A DNA stretch of 64,000 nt from Proteromonas lacertae (GCA_002245135.1 NGBS01000012.1:62001-126000), one strand, 5' to 3'. Counted from the stretch's first letter, positions 24,501 to 36,914 are shown. Numbers and translations are program-made. Notes: a model not told the origin generated them from the sequence alone.

Positions 24501-25594
24501 CATCATTATTATGTTGTATTAAAGGAGAAGCATTTATAGAATTCAAAATACTAGATTGCTGTTGTTGTGGCGGTGGTTGTATTAATAAAGTTGGATCAAT
24601 TGTTTTCTTAGGAGATGGAGGTGGAGTTGGTTGTCCATTCAATTTAGCTTTTACATATGTTTTTAAATCTTCCAATTCTGTATTAATATTACATGTATGT
24701 TGTTGCAATAACAACTGTTGTCTTAATAATATATCATTCTGTTGTTTCTGCCTTTGTAATTCCATTTCTTGTAATAACTGTTGTTGTTTTTCTCTTTCTT
24801 TATTCAATTCCTCCTGTTCTTTTAACATTTTTTTATATCTTTCAAGTATATCTTCATTTGGTTGTGGAGGTGGATAATAATAATATGAAGGAGGTATTTG
24901 TGGTGGAGGATAGTTATAATATTGATAAGGAGGTGGCTGCTGTGGCAGTTGAAGTGGTGGCTGATATCTTGATTGAATGTTATTATTGTAAGTATAACCT
25001 GTTGATGATGAAACTGAAGAACTATAAGATGTAGATGAATAAGAAGAACGAGCAGAACGAGATGATGATGATGAGGAGACTGATGAGTATTCTGATATTG
25101 GAGATGCTGGAACGAGTGGAGGTGGAGAAGTAATTGGATGAGAAAAGGGTGTTTGTGGAACTGTTGTTAATTCATCGACTTTTTCCGTTTCATTTAATGA
25201 AAATACTGTTTGTGGCTTTGAAGGAGTTAATGATGTAGATACTTCTGTTACTCGAGATAAAGGAGGAGCAACAAAACTATTTGCTGATAGAACAGATTTT
25301 CCAGCTAATTATTATTAATATATGCATGCATACTATCACTTAAACGATTTGTTGATCTAGAATTCTATAAATATAATGAAATCACTTAGATACTCTATTT
25401 GAAGGTAACTTTTCTCCTAACTTCTCTTTAAATTCATTCTGTAAATTAATCATACTATTTCGAACATCTGCAATAACAGGATTTGAAACAGTCCTTTCAT
25501 GAAACGCATCAAGAGAGTCTTGAATGTTTGACGTAGTAGATACTGTCGATCTACTATGTCTACTAGAGTTATGAATGCTTGGATTGCTTTTCAT
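21546..25594 (-). CDS. Low-complexity plus C2-like protein, possibly basal-body associated
   Basis: Nine or so exons (introns 29-54 nt) joining in frame, about 1,260 residues. The N-terminal half is disordered: Ser-rich, Pro/Tyr-rich (PPPQIPPSYYYYPPP), a Gln/Glu coiled coil (LKEQEELNKEREKQQQLLQE), then an acidic Lys/Glu region. The C-terminal half, from about 23,850 down, is folded: a strand-rich C2-like part (IGFVLDYLTTKKPMTIP; DTILIKIYSNSRLRYW), then GSWQIPVYEGPYN, LPCTTVLIRILNAPKD and GWSYFPIF...YIRSGKYVLPVF. The last motifs recall CCDC17-like ciliary proteins, but that is weak recall from memory. Function unknown. Confidence 0.6.
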
Positions 25595-25706
25595 TTAAAA
25601 AAACAAAAAATAACAGACAATTACATCAAAATTTCGGTAAACCCAAAACATTAAAAAAACAGAATTCTTTATTGAAACAAATAATCATTAATAATGATTA
25701 TATTAT

Positions 25707-27493
25707 TTAAATAGGACTACACTTTCTACGAATATAGAACAACAAATAAGGTTCTTCTGAAAGCACTGTATCAATATTACTAATTTTCACACTTTCATCA
25801 TTACAACAATACCAAACATCATTTTCTCTAATATAACAATAGTAATGTCCTCCTGCCAAATTACCAACATGGACTACAATTCCATATAAATCATACAAAA
25901 ACAGTGAAACATCATTACTGACAATATTACTGGAATAGTAATTATATATATTCAAGCCATCAACTGGAAAGTTCAATTTTGTTGGTATTTTAGTTTCACC
26001 ATATTGAAATCTCTGAAAAATAAATTAAAAAATAAATAAATACCGTTATATGAAGACATAAAACAGTTGGTAAAGATGAAAGGAATGTCTTTTTTATTGA
26101 TTTCTATTCAAATTAAAACTGTGTAATATATATATACACTTCCGCCACAATTTGAGCAACTTTTTTGTATTTGTTCTTCATCAATCAATTGATTCAAACA
26201 TTGATACAAATCAATTGCATCTTCAGACTTTGGCATTTCAACAGATATTTCCATTGTAACTTCATAACTTGATGAGATATGATGACAATCACAACATTCC
26301 ATATCACTTCTTAATTGTCCTTGAAATGTGGAATGAACAATACAATCACAATTAGTAGAATCGTTATTTCGATGATTGGTTAATTCTCCATGAATAATAT
26401 CTAAAAAAGACAACAAGAATTCATGTGCGTCATTTTGATTATAGGATGCTAATGAATTGTAAGAAGAACTTGATTTACATTTCTAAAATATTTTAATTAG
26501 AATAATAAATAAATATTATACAGTCCAAAAGATATATAATATATTACTTATATCACATGGTTTTTCATCTGTTGAATACATCTATTAAAAGATAATAATA
26601 TTATATTAAAATACATATGCTAATACAATATCAATAGCACATAATAAACAACATGGAGGATTTTTTGTTCTATTTTCACAAAGCTATAAAAAATGTATTT
26701 ATATAATATATTTATACTGTATTTACATGATTTTCTAATAAGAAATATGTTTTAATTGGTAATGTATGAACTAAACATTGAATTATACAACTCATATAAC
26801 AAGTATTTCCCATTTGATATATTCCTTTAATTCCATATAAATTAGAAGTGTTTAACTTAGAAAATGATTTTGGTTTTTCTTTCAAATATAGAATTGCTTG
26901 ATATACTACAATATAATATTTATATATATATATATACATCTTTGATTTGTTTCAAATTCAGTAACATCATATTTAGAAGCTATTGGATATGTTGGAATAG
27001 CAGTTAAATCAAGATTTTCAATTACATATTTTTCATTTTCAAAGTAATCATCATAAACATAATCACAACATCTTGTACAATAACTAATTAAATCAATAAT
27101 ATACTTGCTTATACATTGAACAGTTTGTAGTATAAGTAAATAAATAATGTGTGGTTTCTATCCAATGTAATGAAAAATGATCTTCACATGCGAAATAAGA
27201 ACACTAAATGATATCATTAATTGAATAAAATATGGATTACATACCTCTAGACAAGCATAATCGCCAATTCTTTCACAATAATTACATTTTGGATATGACT
27301 ATGAATAGAAATAAAAAGATGTTAATTGTACAAATGGAGTTTTCTTATCATCTACCCTGCTTACAAGATATTTTCTTGTATTTACCAATTTACATAAATA
27401 CCTATATGCTTGGATATAAGATATTCTTTTTTCAGTAAATTTGATGTGTTTACAACATCCCTTCTCCAATACCATTTCAAAATCAATTGACAT
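25707..27493 (-). CDS. Ubiquitin carboxyl-terminal hydrolase, USP22/Ubp8 type
   Basis: A multi-exon deubiquitinase. N-terminal ZnF-UBP finger (YPKCNYCERIGDYACLEC, then CEDHFSLHW, then YCTRCCDYVYDD), the Cys box GIYQMGNTCYMSCIIQ, the NQNDAHEFLLSFLDIIH block, a zinc-binding CxxC pair (DMECCDCHHISSS; SCSNCGG) and the His box NLAGGHYYCYIRENDVWYC. This order (zinc finger then USP fold) matches USP22/27/51 and yeast Ubp8, the deubiquitinase of the SAGA coactivator that removes ubiquitin from histone H2B; USP3/44/49 are alternatives. Catalytic Cys and His are present. Near 27153-27154 (GG on plus, CC in the sense strand) the frame appears to need one base less to join the two halves of the zinc finger. 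Confidence 0.8.
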
Positions 27494-27614
27494 TATTTTT
27501 ACCAAAAATTACCAGTTTTATGTAATTTTATATTATTTCTATAACAACAACAACAAATATAAAATAAATTCATTCTAAATAATAATTGAATAAACACAAA
27601 TTGAAAAAATTAGA

Positions 27615-29002
27615 TTAGGGAACAATATATTTAGTAGGATCTTTAGTCCAATAATACTGTTCAGAGTCTTCCATAATAACACTATCAGTTCTAAACGCAA
27701 AAAATTCAATCAAAGAAGTAGTAGATGATTTACTTTCATACTCAGTTACATCAGAATACTTCTGTTTTTCTTCATTCTTTCTTTTTTCATGATTAATGAT
27801 ATTAGCAGGTGTTGTAGCATCTTTTAGTTGTTGTCTACAAGCAGCAACATGCTCATTATATACAGGATCTATTTTATTCAATGGAGTTAAAAACCTATTT
27901 CAATTATATTATTGATATATATATATACGGTTTATTACAATATTGACAATGTTTTACTTTTTGTGTATATCTTTCAATATCTCCCAGTTCTCTTATACAT
28001 ACTGTTATAATATATGAACATTGTTGTGGTTCTTCTATAGCCATTATCTTCGTCTAAATATATATATATAAATATATATATATATAATATACAATGCTTT
28101 TTCCACAATAAATCAATCTAACTTCTGTTTCTCTTCCTCTACCATTCTCATCACAATGTTGACCATTTGAAAATGCTTCTACATAATAAGGATGTCCATA
28201 ATATTGTCCTTTTTTATTCATTATCACTGATCTTGTCCCAGTATTTTGAATGTGATATAACATGTCATTACTATTGGCTGGATGATATTTACCTAGTGAC
28301 CAATTGAAGGTTGGAGGTTTATCAGCTGCTTCTAAATGAAATTGTCTAACTTCGTGATGGAAACACCATTTGTATTGCCAATAACCTCCTGTTGAATAAT
28401 CTAAACATACATTTTCATATTTGGCTAAGATTTTTTCTTCTTGGTTGGTGTTACTATTGTCATATTTTTTGAATAATGCTTCTATTTCTTCAGGTTTTGT
28501 TGGTGTAAACACTGGTTTCTTTACTTCTTTAGGAGGTTCTTCTAGAATGGGTTTAGATTCTGGAGTTTTTGGTTTTGGTGCTATATATGAATAGCCAACT
28601 TCATAATTGCATGTAGTACAGTGTAATGTGTGATAGTGGTAAGGAGGAAAACTTGATTTCACTGTATATTCTGTAGAACCTTCATATAAAGCGTTATCAA
28701 CTACATCTTTAAATGTTACTACATCTGTTGTTTTGTCCTAAAGTGATATATAATGTCTTAATTGATTATACCTTTAAGTCCTGAATTCTGTATGTTACAG
28801 CATCAGAAGATATATCATGAGCATACCCAACAATTTGAGCATACGGAGATTCAACTGGACAGTATTTTGATCTTAATGCTAGCTCATTACCGCAGTATTT
28901 GCACAACAGCTTTGCATTTGGGTCATACTCATGCCCAAAAGCATTATCAATTAAAATAAATAGAAAGTACAATCTCAGAAACTTCTTTCTCAAAGTAGCC
29001 AT
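27615..29002 (-). CDS. Secreted CULT-domain plus MRH lectin-domain fusion protein
   Basis: Starts with a signal peptide (LRLYFLFILIDNAFG). Next comes a CULT domain, the fold of the thalidomide-binding domain of cereblon: LCKYCGNELALRSKY, then FPPYHYHTLHCTTCNYEVGYSY, lining up with the cereblon segment around its second CxxC; both CxxC zinc pairs are present. The three cage tryptophans of human cereblon correspond here to Ser, Tyr and Tyr. After a Pro/Lys linker an MRH domain follows (GGYWQYKWCFHHEVRQFH; YYVEAFSNGQHCDENG; ETEVRLIYC; EPQQCSYIITV), as in OS-9/XTP3-B/glucosidase II beta, which bind trimmed N-glycans in the ER. Introns 29-40 nt, all joins in frame. Likely an ER-luminal lectin of quality control; the CULT ligand is unknown. 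Confidence 0.8.
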
Positions 29003-29006
29003 TTTT

Positions 29007-29759
29007 ATGGAAGAAACGATTCCTGATGATAATGAAGCGTAATTTTGAAATATAATATATTTATTAGCTACAAGACACCTGAATATTGGAATTCAAGGTT
29101 CGCAAAAGAAGAATCATACGAATGGCTTGTACCGTATGAAAAAGTAAGTGAAATGTTGAAAGAATATATTAAAACTGAATGTATATTGATGTAAATATAT
29201 TAATTAGACAAAATACTCGTTGTAGGTTGTGGTAATTCGCAATTTAGTTATGGGTTATATTCTGACGGTTTTAATAATATCACAAATATAGACTATAGTG
29301 AGATAGTAATAAAGAATATGTCTGAAAAATACAAAGTATGTAATATGAATAAATAATTGATTAATTTATTTAGGATACTTCTATGAAATGGTTATCACAA
29401 GATATGAGAAATTTAGAGTTTGAAAATGAAGAATTTGATTGTGTTATTGATAAAGCAGGAATGGATATATCATTTTCACTTTTTCATATATTATTTTCAT
29501 TTAATTTACATTTTAAGCGTTAGTAGCTGATGAAGGAGATCCATGGGATCCAAATGAACAAACAAAAGAAGATGTTAGAAAGACTTGTGAGAGTATTTCA
29601 AGAGTGTTGAAAAAGGGAGGATATTTCTTACAGATTTCTTTTCAACAAGCTCATTTTAGAAGAAAATATTTGGAATATGAAGAATATGGATGGGATTACA
29701 CTTACAAAACCATTCCTGAAGGATTGGGGTATTTTCTTTATATATTGCATAAGAAATAA
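29007..29759 (+). CDS. Class I methyltransferase, EEF1AKMT4/METTL13 N-lobe type
   Basis: Exons 29007-29038, 29068-29180, 29208-29335, 29374-29464, 29518-29759. Motifs: YKTPEYWNSRFA, then SAM motif I ILVVGCGNSQFSYGLY, ITNIDYS, motif II/III FDCVIDKAGMD, DEGDPWD, and SRVLKKGGYFLQISF. The pattern matches the eEF1A lysine methyltransferase 4 family (methylates a lysine of elongation factor 1A). The first three introns are GT-AG (29, 27, 38 nt). The fourth lacks GT: its left edge reads ATATATCATTTT and its right edge AAG. The start codon is only 4 bp from that of the divergent CULT-MRH gene. Confidence 0.75.
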
Positions 29760-29911
29760 GAATATAATAAGTTTTGCATGTATTTTATTTTCTAGATGTT
29801 GTTCCTTTATGATTAAAAAATGAAACAAAAAATAATAGAAACGGACAAAATTTTAGTTTCATTATATTTCGTTATTATATTTTTGAGTTAAATAATAACT
29901 AATTTGTAGTA

Positions 29912-32435
29912 ATGTTTCCAAAAACAAAGCCTTATAGTGCTTATCCATACGCAGGAGGTGCAGCTTATTCAACATTCAATAAAAGATCACCTTATGGCAA
30001 ATGCAGCAGTAGACCTCCAGTATCTTACAGTTATTTATTATATGATAATAGCATAAATCAAAAATACGATTTCATAAAGATGTTTGGGCTGAGCAACTTA
30101 GATTCTTAGATTATCTATACAACGATCAAAGACGACGTGATATGGAAATAATAAATGAACAAAATATGCGAATGCTGCAAAGATTGCATGAAATGCCTCC
30201 TTCAATACCTCCAACCCTCTTTAATCGAGCATATGAAGAAAAACAACAAGCATTAAAACGTGCAAAGCGTAATAAAGTAAGAAAATGTATTATTTATGAT
30301 CTATATTTATTGTAATAGTAACTCCAATTCGAAATCCCTTCTTATTCACCAGTCAAACTCCATAGTCAAAGTGGAACAATAGTATCACGAAAACAAAGAA
30401 AGACTCCAAGTCAAGAAAAGGAATATATGTTATTCTCAGAGAATAGATTAATTGGACATTACAATCAACCTTGTGATGTTTTTATATATGAGAAATTACA
30501 TTTAATAGATAGAGAAAATGAAGCATATACCAGTGATTCTATATATATATTAATCCAAGATATGACTGGGAATGAATTTACAGTCAATATTCCATTAGCA
30601 GAAGTAATAAATATATGTGAAGATAATGAAGAAATATATGAGAAAGTTAAAGATACAAAAATAGGATCTGATCCAGATGTCTATACCTCCATCGCATATG
30701 CAATCAATTTCCCCAATGATATGAAAGGAGTAGCTGATTTTGCAGATTATATATTAAAGAAATTTGATATTATTGATGGACAATTAAAGATAGAAGGAAT
30801 GAGTGATATTGATAATGAAACAATGAAAGGAACATCGACTCCATTAGAAATGGAAGATGTTCAAGATGATACACATCATGAAACACAAAATGAAGAAGGA
30901 AATAATCAACAGCAAGAAGAACATAATAAAGAAGAAGAAGAAGAAGAAAAGAAGGAAGATTCAAAAGTTGTTATATTACCTGATACTATAGTAGATATTC
31001 CCTGAGACAAAAGATTCTGAAGGCCAGACTGATGAAGGATTAGAAGATGTAAAGAAGAAGGAAAGTATGAAATCAGATAGTACAGTCGCATTACCTGAAG
31101 GTATGAAACAGGAGGATTTAGATGATATGAACTTTGAATATGAAGATGAAAAGAAGCAACAAAAACAAGATGAAGAAGCACAGCCATCTGAGGAAGAACA
31201 AACAGAACAACCAGTAGAAGAGGAAAAACAACCAGTTGAAGAACCAGCAGTTGAAGAACCAGAACCAGCAGTTGAAGTTCCTGAAACAGAAGAACAACCT
31301 ACTGAGGAGGAAGAACCTGCTGAAGAAGAACAACCAAATGAAGAACCAGTTGAAGAAGTAGCTGCTGAAGAGGAAGTGGTAGTTGATGAGCATGAAGGTG
31401 AAGAAGCAACAGAAGAACAACCAGCTGAAGAAGAAGTAACTGAAGAAGAACAGCAACCTGTTGAAGAACAACCAACTGAGGAGAAAGAACCAGCAACAGA
31501 AGAAGCTGAAGAAGCTGCTACTGAAGAAGAAGAACAACCTGTTGAAGAACAACCAGCAGTGGAAGAAGAACAATCAGTAGAGGAACAACCAGCTCTAGAA
31601 GAACAACCAACAGAAGAAGAAGTAACTGAAACAACAGTTAATGAAGAACCAGTTGAAGAACAACCTACTGAGGAGGAAGAACCAGCAACGAAAAAATCTG
31701 AAGAACCTGTTACTGAAGAACAACAACCAGTTGAAGAAGAACAACCAGCTCTAGAAGAACAACCAGTAGAGCAACAAGCTGTAGAAGAACAACCAACAGA
31801 GGAAGAACAACAAGGTGAAGAACAACCAACAGTAGAACCAGTTGAAGAAGCTGCTACTGAAGAACCATCTGAAGAAGAACAACAACCAGATGTAGAACCA
31901 GAACCAAATGAAGAAGAAGTGGATGTTGAAGAAGAAACACCAGGAGAAGAGAATATTGTTACTGCTGAAGAAGAAGTTGAAGTTCAACCAACAAATGAAG
32001 AAATACCAACTGAAGAACAGCCAGTTACAGAAGAAGAAGTAGCAATTGATGAACATGAAGGCGAAGAAGAACCAACACCAGCAGAGGAAGAACCAGCACC
32101 AGCAGAGGAAGAACCAGCACCAGCAGAACTAACAGCCAGAAGAGCAACCAGCTGAGGAGAATCAAATGGCTGTAAATGATGAAGATGTAGACTTAACAAA
32201 AACACAAACACAACCATATGTGAATCATCTACAAGATACATTTAAAGAATCAACTGTAGATAGTTTTGGATCTTTTAGTACAAATGATTTTGATGATGAT
32301 GAAACAAATAATCAAGAACCTCCTTCACTGGGTAATACACAACAAACAGACCAGACAGATGATTTTAATGACACATTTACATCTGCTACAAGTAAACCAA
32401 CAAGTAAATCTTCTTTAAGAAGACATGCTAACTAA
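29912..32435 (+). CDS. Acidic Glu/Gln/Pro-repeat protein, unknown function, frame broken
   Basis: N-terminus MFPKTKPYSAYPYAGG, an intron at 30017-30048 joining to HKSKIRFHKDVWAEQLRFL, a basic coiled stretch (NDQRRRDMEIINEQNM), a globular part (LIGHYNQPCDVFIYEKLHL; ADFADYILKKFDI), then about 350 residues of irregular EEQPxEEQP repeats, and a short mixed tail. I do not recognise the folded part. The reading frame needs one base less at CCC 31000-31002 and at CC 32136-32137, since both sides continue the same repeat style; at CCC 30336-30338 a longer intron ending CACCAG is an alternative. The antisense strand of the repeat is open but is a shadow. Confidence 0.55.
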
Positions 32436-32806
32436 CTCTTTCGTTATTTTATTAATACTCAAGGTGTCATATCTATTAATAATGTAAATTATTTTAATAT
32501 ATTATTTTAATTCCATTTTTATTTTGAAAATCCAAAATAATTAAAAATTTGTTCGTTTTGTGTTTGAATCGTTATATTTGTTTATCTTTTATGAGTAACA
32601 CTGATACACGTATAAAATAGTGTTTATAAATTCATATTTAGGCGAAGGAACTCAACTGCATTTATTAGATAGCACAACTGACATACTAAAATTTTCTTGC
32701 CGTATATTTATAAAATATCTCAATTTAGTAAATAAGTATGAATTAAACTGCCTTGTACACATATATTTACAGCTAAAATCGTATAATTGATTTTATTACT
32801 GTAGAA
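32436..32806. other. Intergenic, about 370 bp, no gene seen
   Basis: AT-rich; includes GAATCGTTATATTTG at about 32566-32580, resembling the upstream motif discussed under findings. No RNA gene or open frame of note. Confidence 0.4.
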
Positions 32807-33963
32807 ATGAGCCAGGTATTCAGAAATCTCAAATTCTGCGGATGATCCAGTTTCAACCTTGCGATCTTTTTGATCAAATCACCAGTGCTATACGTATTTA
32901 CTTTTTTAAACCTATCCATTATAGATTTATTTAACAGAAAAGGAGAAGCTGATGAAGCTTCAGTAAATTACCTTACTATAGATGATTTTCTACAGATAAT
33001 AATAATATATGGAGTATTTCCTACTAAATTACAATTGAGATGTATAATTTGAAATCTTACTCTATTGTATATAGTAAGTTTTATATGTTGTGATTTAGTA
33101 GATGATGTTAATGTTAGCGATGTATAATAATAATTTCCTTAATTCTAATTAAAATAGAAAAATTTTGTTCATTTAGTCAATATATTGAGTGGAGGTAAGA
33201 TTAATGTAGCAGATGTTATGCATTATTATACTGAACAATCAAAAGGTGGAAAAACCTTAGTTAGAACAGAAGATTTATTAGAATTATTCATAAAACATAA
33301 TTTATTTATTCTACAGCAGTCATTAAGTGAATCAATTCAAGATTCTGTGTTTTCCACACGAGTATCAAATACAATCAAATACAAAATAGACAATATCAAT
33401 GAGATTAAGAAATACCAAATGCAACATAATGGAGAATTCCCTCCCCTTTCCTGTATGGATAATTTAATAAGAATAATTAATAAACAACCACATCCATATT
33501 CATACGATTTTATTGGTGCAGATATCAATGACATTTACAACTTTTTACGAAGAATAAAACACATTTTAATGGCAAATATTAAAGTGTATAAAGTTAGTGG
33601 AGTAGCTCAACATCCCATGTTAAATCGAATAAAAAGACAAGGTAGTTCAAGAGGTGTTCAATACAGTTTAACTCAGAATAGAAGTACTAAAAGTACGAAG
33701 AGTTTGAGTGGCTTAATAACTACTAATACAGGGAATGTAATGTCACAGTGTTCTGAATCTTATAAAAATGGTGCAACATTTTGTAGTCCTTTATCAGCGA
33801 GATGTATAACAAGAAGTAGTAGTAGTACTAAGGATAATAACAAAGAAAATGTGAATAAAAATAAAAGGAGTTTTAGTAGAACTTCAAGTGCAGCTATGAG
33901 AGCTAGATCTCCATTAGCTAATCATAGATTAATAGTTAAAAGAGAATGCAGTGAATGGTTGTA
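32807..33963 (+). CDS. Unknown protein with a degenerate EF-hand-like N-terminus
   Basis: Read as ATG 32807 with introns at 32816-32850 and near 32920, 33040 and 33125, joining MSQFQPCDLFDQITSAI, LFNRKGEADEASVN, LTIDDFLQIIIIYGVFP, CCDLVDDVNVSD and the long last exon (NILSGGKINVADVMHYYTEQ). The helix-loop-helix rhythm with DDFLQ and GGKINVADV recalls EF-hands without a full set of calcium ligands. The C-terminal third is basic and Ser/Asn-rich. No family recognised; gene limits are moderately sure. Confidence 0.45.
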
Positions 33964-34156
33964 GTGAAGAGTAATGGATGTGAATTAGAACGGTTGTAAG
34001 AGATGAAGTGTATATTATAAATAAATAGGTTAATTTAAATATAAGACACAATTTAATTTTTTTAGGTATTACTTCAATACATATATCATTTTTATATTTA
34101 TCTTTATTTTGTTTTATTTTTGTTTAATAGGAAATATAAAAACATAATCTACATAC

Positions 34157-35431
34157 TTAGTTAAGGTTATTTCTTCTCTTTTCAGCTTTCAATTTTGCTT
34201 CTTTTAAACTCTTTTCAAATGGAGGATAACATATTCCTTCTTCAGTTATAATGCCTGTAATATATTTGTGTGGAGTTACATCAAAAGCAGGATTATATAC
34301 TTTCACATCTTTTGGTGCTATTCTAGTATTACCAACCATTGTTACTTCTTCAGCATTTCTTTCCTCAATTGGTATATCTTTACCAGTCAATGTATTTAAA
34401 TCAATAGTGGTAGTTGGAACTACAGGATATACAGGAATACCATTCTCATGAGCTAATACAGAAATCTATATTATCAATAATTATACAATTTATATATATA
34501 CTTGATAAGTACCAATTTTATTAGCAACATCGCCATTAGCAGCAACTCTATCAGCTCCATATAACACAATATCAATTTTACCTTGCAACATTAAACTTCC
34601 AGCTGCATTATCAGCTATTAAATGCATTGGAACTCCTACTTTAGTTAACTCCCAAGCAGTTAATCTTGCACCTTGTAATCTTGGACGAGTTTCATCTACA
34701 TATACATGAATATTCTTATTTTGTTTAAAACAGGCTATTTTATTATTAAAATAATAACAAAATATACTATAAATTACTCCTAATGCTGTTCCAATATCGA
34801 CAGTTGCTAAAGCACCAGTATTACAATGATGTAAAATATTATAATTGGGAAGAACCACTTCACTACCATATTCACCCATTCTGCGGTTGATTTCTACATC
34901 CTATTAAGTAGAATAATTACAAATATTATATATATACTTCATTTGTGATTAATAATGATATTTCTTCAGCTTTTTTAATGATTTCTTCCTTTGATGAACA
35001 TTTTTCTATTTCATTTAACATTCGTTTAGTTGCCCACATTAAATTTACAGCAGTTGGACGAGATGAATCGATTTTATCTTTTGTCAATTTCATAAATAGT
35101 TTCAATTCTTCTCTATATATACAAATAAATTAATTCAATGATATACACATCATCATTAGGATATGATTTTGCTGCTAATAGCATTCCAAATGCACCAGCT
35201 GCTCCAATTGCAGGTGCTCCTCTTACTTTCATTGTTTTTATTGCATCAATAATCTCATCAACATTACTGCCTAATAATAAGATTATAATGAAAACAAAAG
35301 ATACATGTAATCATTTTGAACTCTTCTGGAAGAAGTGTTTGATCTATCATTTCAACAGCTTTACCCTATATATAATATATTAAATATGTTACATTCCAAG
35401 ATATTGTTAATGTACCGAGAATTCCAGGCAT
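34157..35431 (-). CDS. mtnA: Methylthioribose-1-phosphate isomerase
   Basis: Converts 5-methylthioribose-1-phosphate to 5-methylthioribulose-1-phosphate in the methionine salvage pathway (eIF2B-alpha fold). Visible: [38 protein letters not shown], the catalytic Cys motif [40 protein letters not shown], and the catalytic Asp motif [19 protein letters not shown], ending [17 protein letters not shown]. Several short introns. The first exon (MPGIL) joins the second only if CCC 35364-35366 (GGG in the sense strand, right at the splice acceptor) has one base fewer; otherwise a stop follows. Apart from that the gene looks intact. Confidence 0.9.
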
Positions 35432-35535
35432 TTAAAAAAAGAGATAAGTTTGACAAATGTTTGATTCTGTTTTTCAAAATTGTCTGAATTAACAACAAAA
35501 CAAATTAAAAAAACAAGAAAAATAATAAAATTGAA

Positions 35536-36305
35536 TTATAATATAGTCTCACCTTTCAACGAAATGAGCAAATTGTATATGAAAGTATCAACTAATCCCA
35601 TAATTGAAACCATACCACCAATAATAGCAAAAATGGAAGTAATATAATGGCCTAATGATTCTCTATTCTCTACAATATTCATAATAATAGGTGATATGTC
35701 ATAAATCAAATACACACCAGCAACTCTATACGATCTATCACTAACTTGTCTAAACAAGTGATTAAGTGAATATCTACAAAATATAATAAAAAAATTATAT
35801 ATACTGATTAGAAGATATAACTTCACCATCATATTTTGTATATTTAGTAGGAATAACTTTAGCAAAATATTGATACAAACCTGGTGACTTATTGATTTCA
35901 GTTCTATTGTATAATGGATTAACAACACCAGGAATATCTGGACCAAATGAAAATGAATGGAATTTATGAGTTGTATCATATTTTGAATTAGTAAATTCTA
36001 ATAATTCAGTTTGATTGGTGAAATAATATTGCATTGCTTTACCTGGAGCAAAATCTAAATATCCTTTACTCTATATATAAATATATAAATAATAATTATA
36101 TATATATATACTTTACTAACATATACTACACCTCCAATATTACATCCTTCACCTTTTTGGCTTTCATATTCTTCTTTAAATGTTGCACTTGAACATTGAT
36201 CCATTCCTCTTGGATAAAACTGCCATCCTTTTTGTTGATATGCTTTCTTTACTTCTTCACAGGTGTTACAACATCTACCTGCTGGTAATGCACCATAACA
36301 ACTAC

Positions 36306-36336
<31 letters not shown>

Positions 36337-36914
36337 AATCATCAATATAAATTGGATTAATATGATTTTTAATAATTTTATATACTTGGTCTAGCGACTG
36401 TTTTTGCAGTTTCATTACTTAATACTTGTTCTTCATTCAATGTCTCACCTAATTGTGTTTCTTGGTATTCTCCTACTATATTACCATCTTTAAGACGAAG
36501 TCTTTTTATATTTGTTTTAATATCACTCTTTGAATGCTTCAATGCGTCATGATGACCAACTGTAATTAATGCACATCTTAAACTATAAGATAAAGAATAT
36601 TGTAAATAATTAATACTATGGAAAGGAAATATTAAAGTAAATGGGAAGTAGTGTATCATGATCGTTATCGATTTCTATTGATTCTTCTGGTTTCTATTCG
36701 AATTAATAATTTAAATAGAATACAACTGAAAAATAATTCATACTCTCTAGTGTTATTAAATATAATATGAGTAAAAATGTGAAAATAGACACTACGAAAA
36801 GAATATAGCTATAAATATTATACTGCAACCACCAGTCTTTGTCCTTATCCTAAATTCACCAAACAACTTAGGAAAAGCATCTAAATTCCTTATATTATTC
36901 ATTAGACTAGACAT
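35536..36914 (-). CDS. ER-Golgi cargo receptor, ERGIC3/Erv46 family
   Basis: Start at 36914 (MSSLMNNIRNLDAFPKL), followed by FRIRTKTGG and the first membrane helix. The luminal part has the family Cys cluster: ECGSCYGALPAGRCCNTCEEV, KGWQFYPRGMDQC, GEGCNIGG. Later FHSFSFGPDIPGVVNPLYN, and near the C-terminus YDISPIIMNI with a second helix (ITSIFAIIGGMVSIMGLVDTF). Erv46/ERGIC3 cycles between ER and Golgi in COPII/COPI vesicles with Erv41. A one-base shortfall near 36815 (T-run) is needed to read the first helix in frame, and introns carry long TA repeats. Head-to-head with the next gene, 100 bp apart. Confidence 0.85.

Noticed and set aside
30017..30048. Frameshift after SSRPP in the acidic protein
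   Set aside because: A 32-nt GTATCTT...AATAG intron joins SSRPP to HKSKIRFHK in frame.
30991..31006. A 16-nt intron at the CCC slip in the acidic protein
   Set aside because: Shorter than any supported intron here (24 nt) and GC-rich; a 37-nt alternative is also atypical, so kept as a frame break.
31118..32241. Long antisense open frames across the acidic repeat (Phe/Trp/Leu- or Ser-rich)
   Set aside because: Composition is the mirror of GAA/CCA-rich codons; no protein-like features. Shadow frames.
36301..36340. TA microsatellites (also near 12300, 14520, 23290, 48205, 50385) as special elements
   Set aside because: They lie inside introns and are simple A/T-rich intron sequence.
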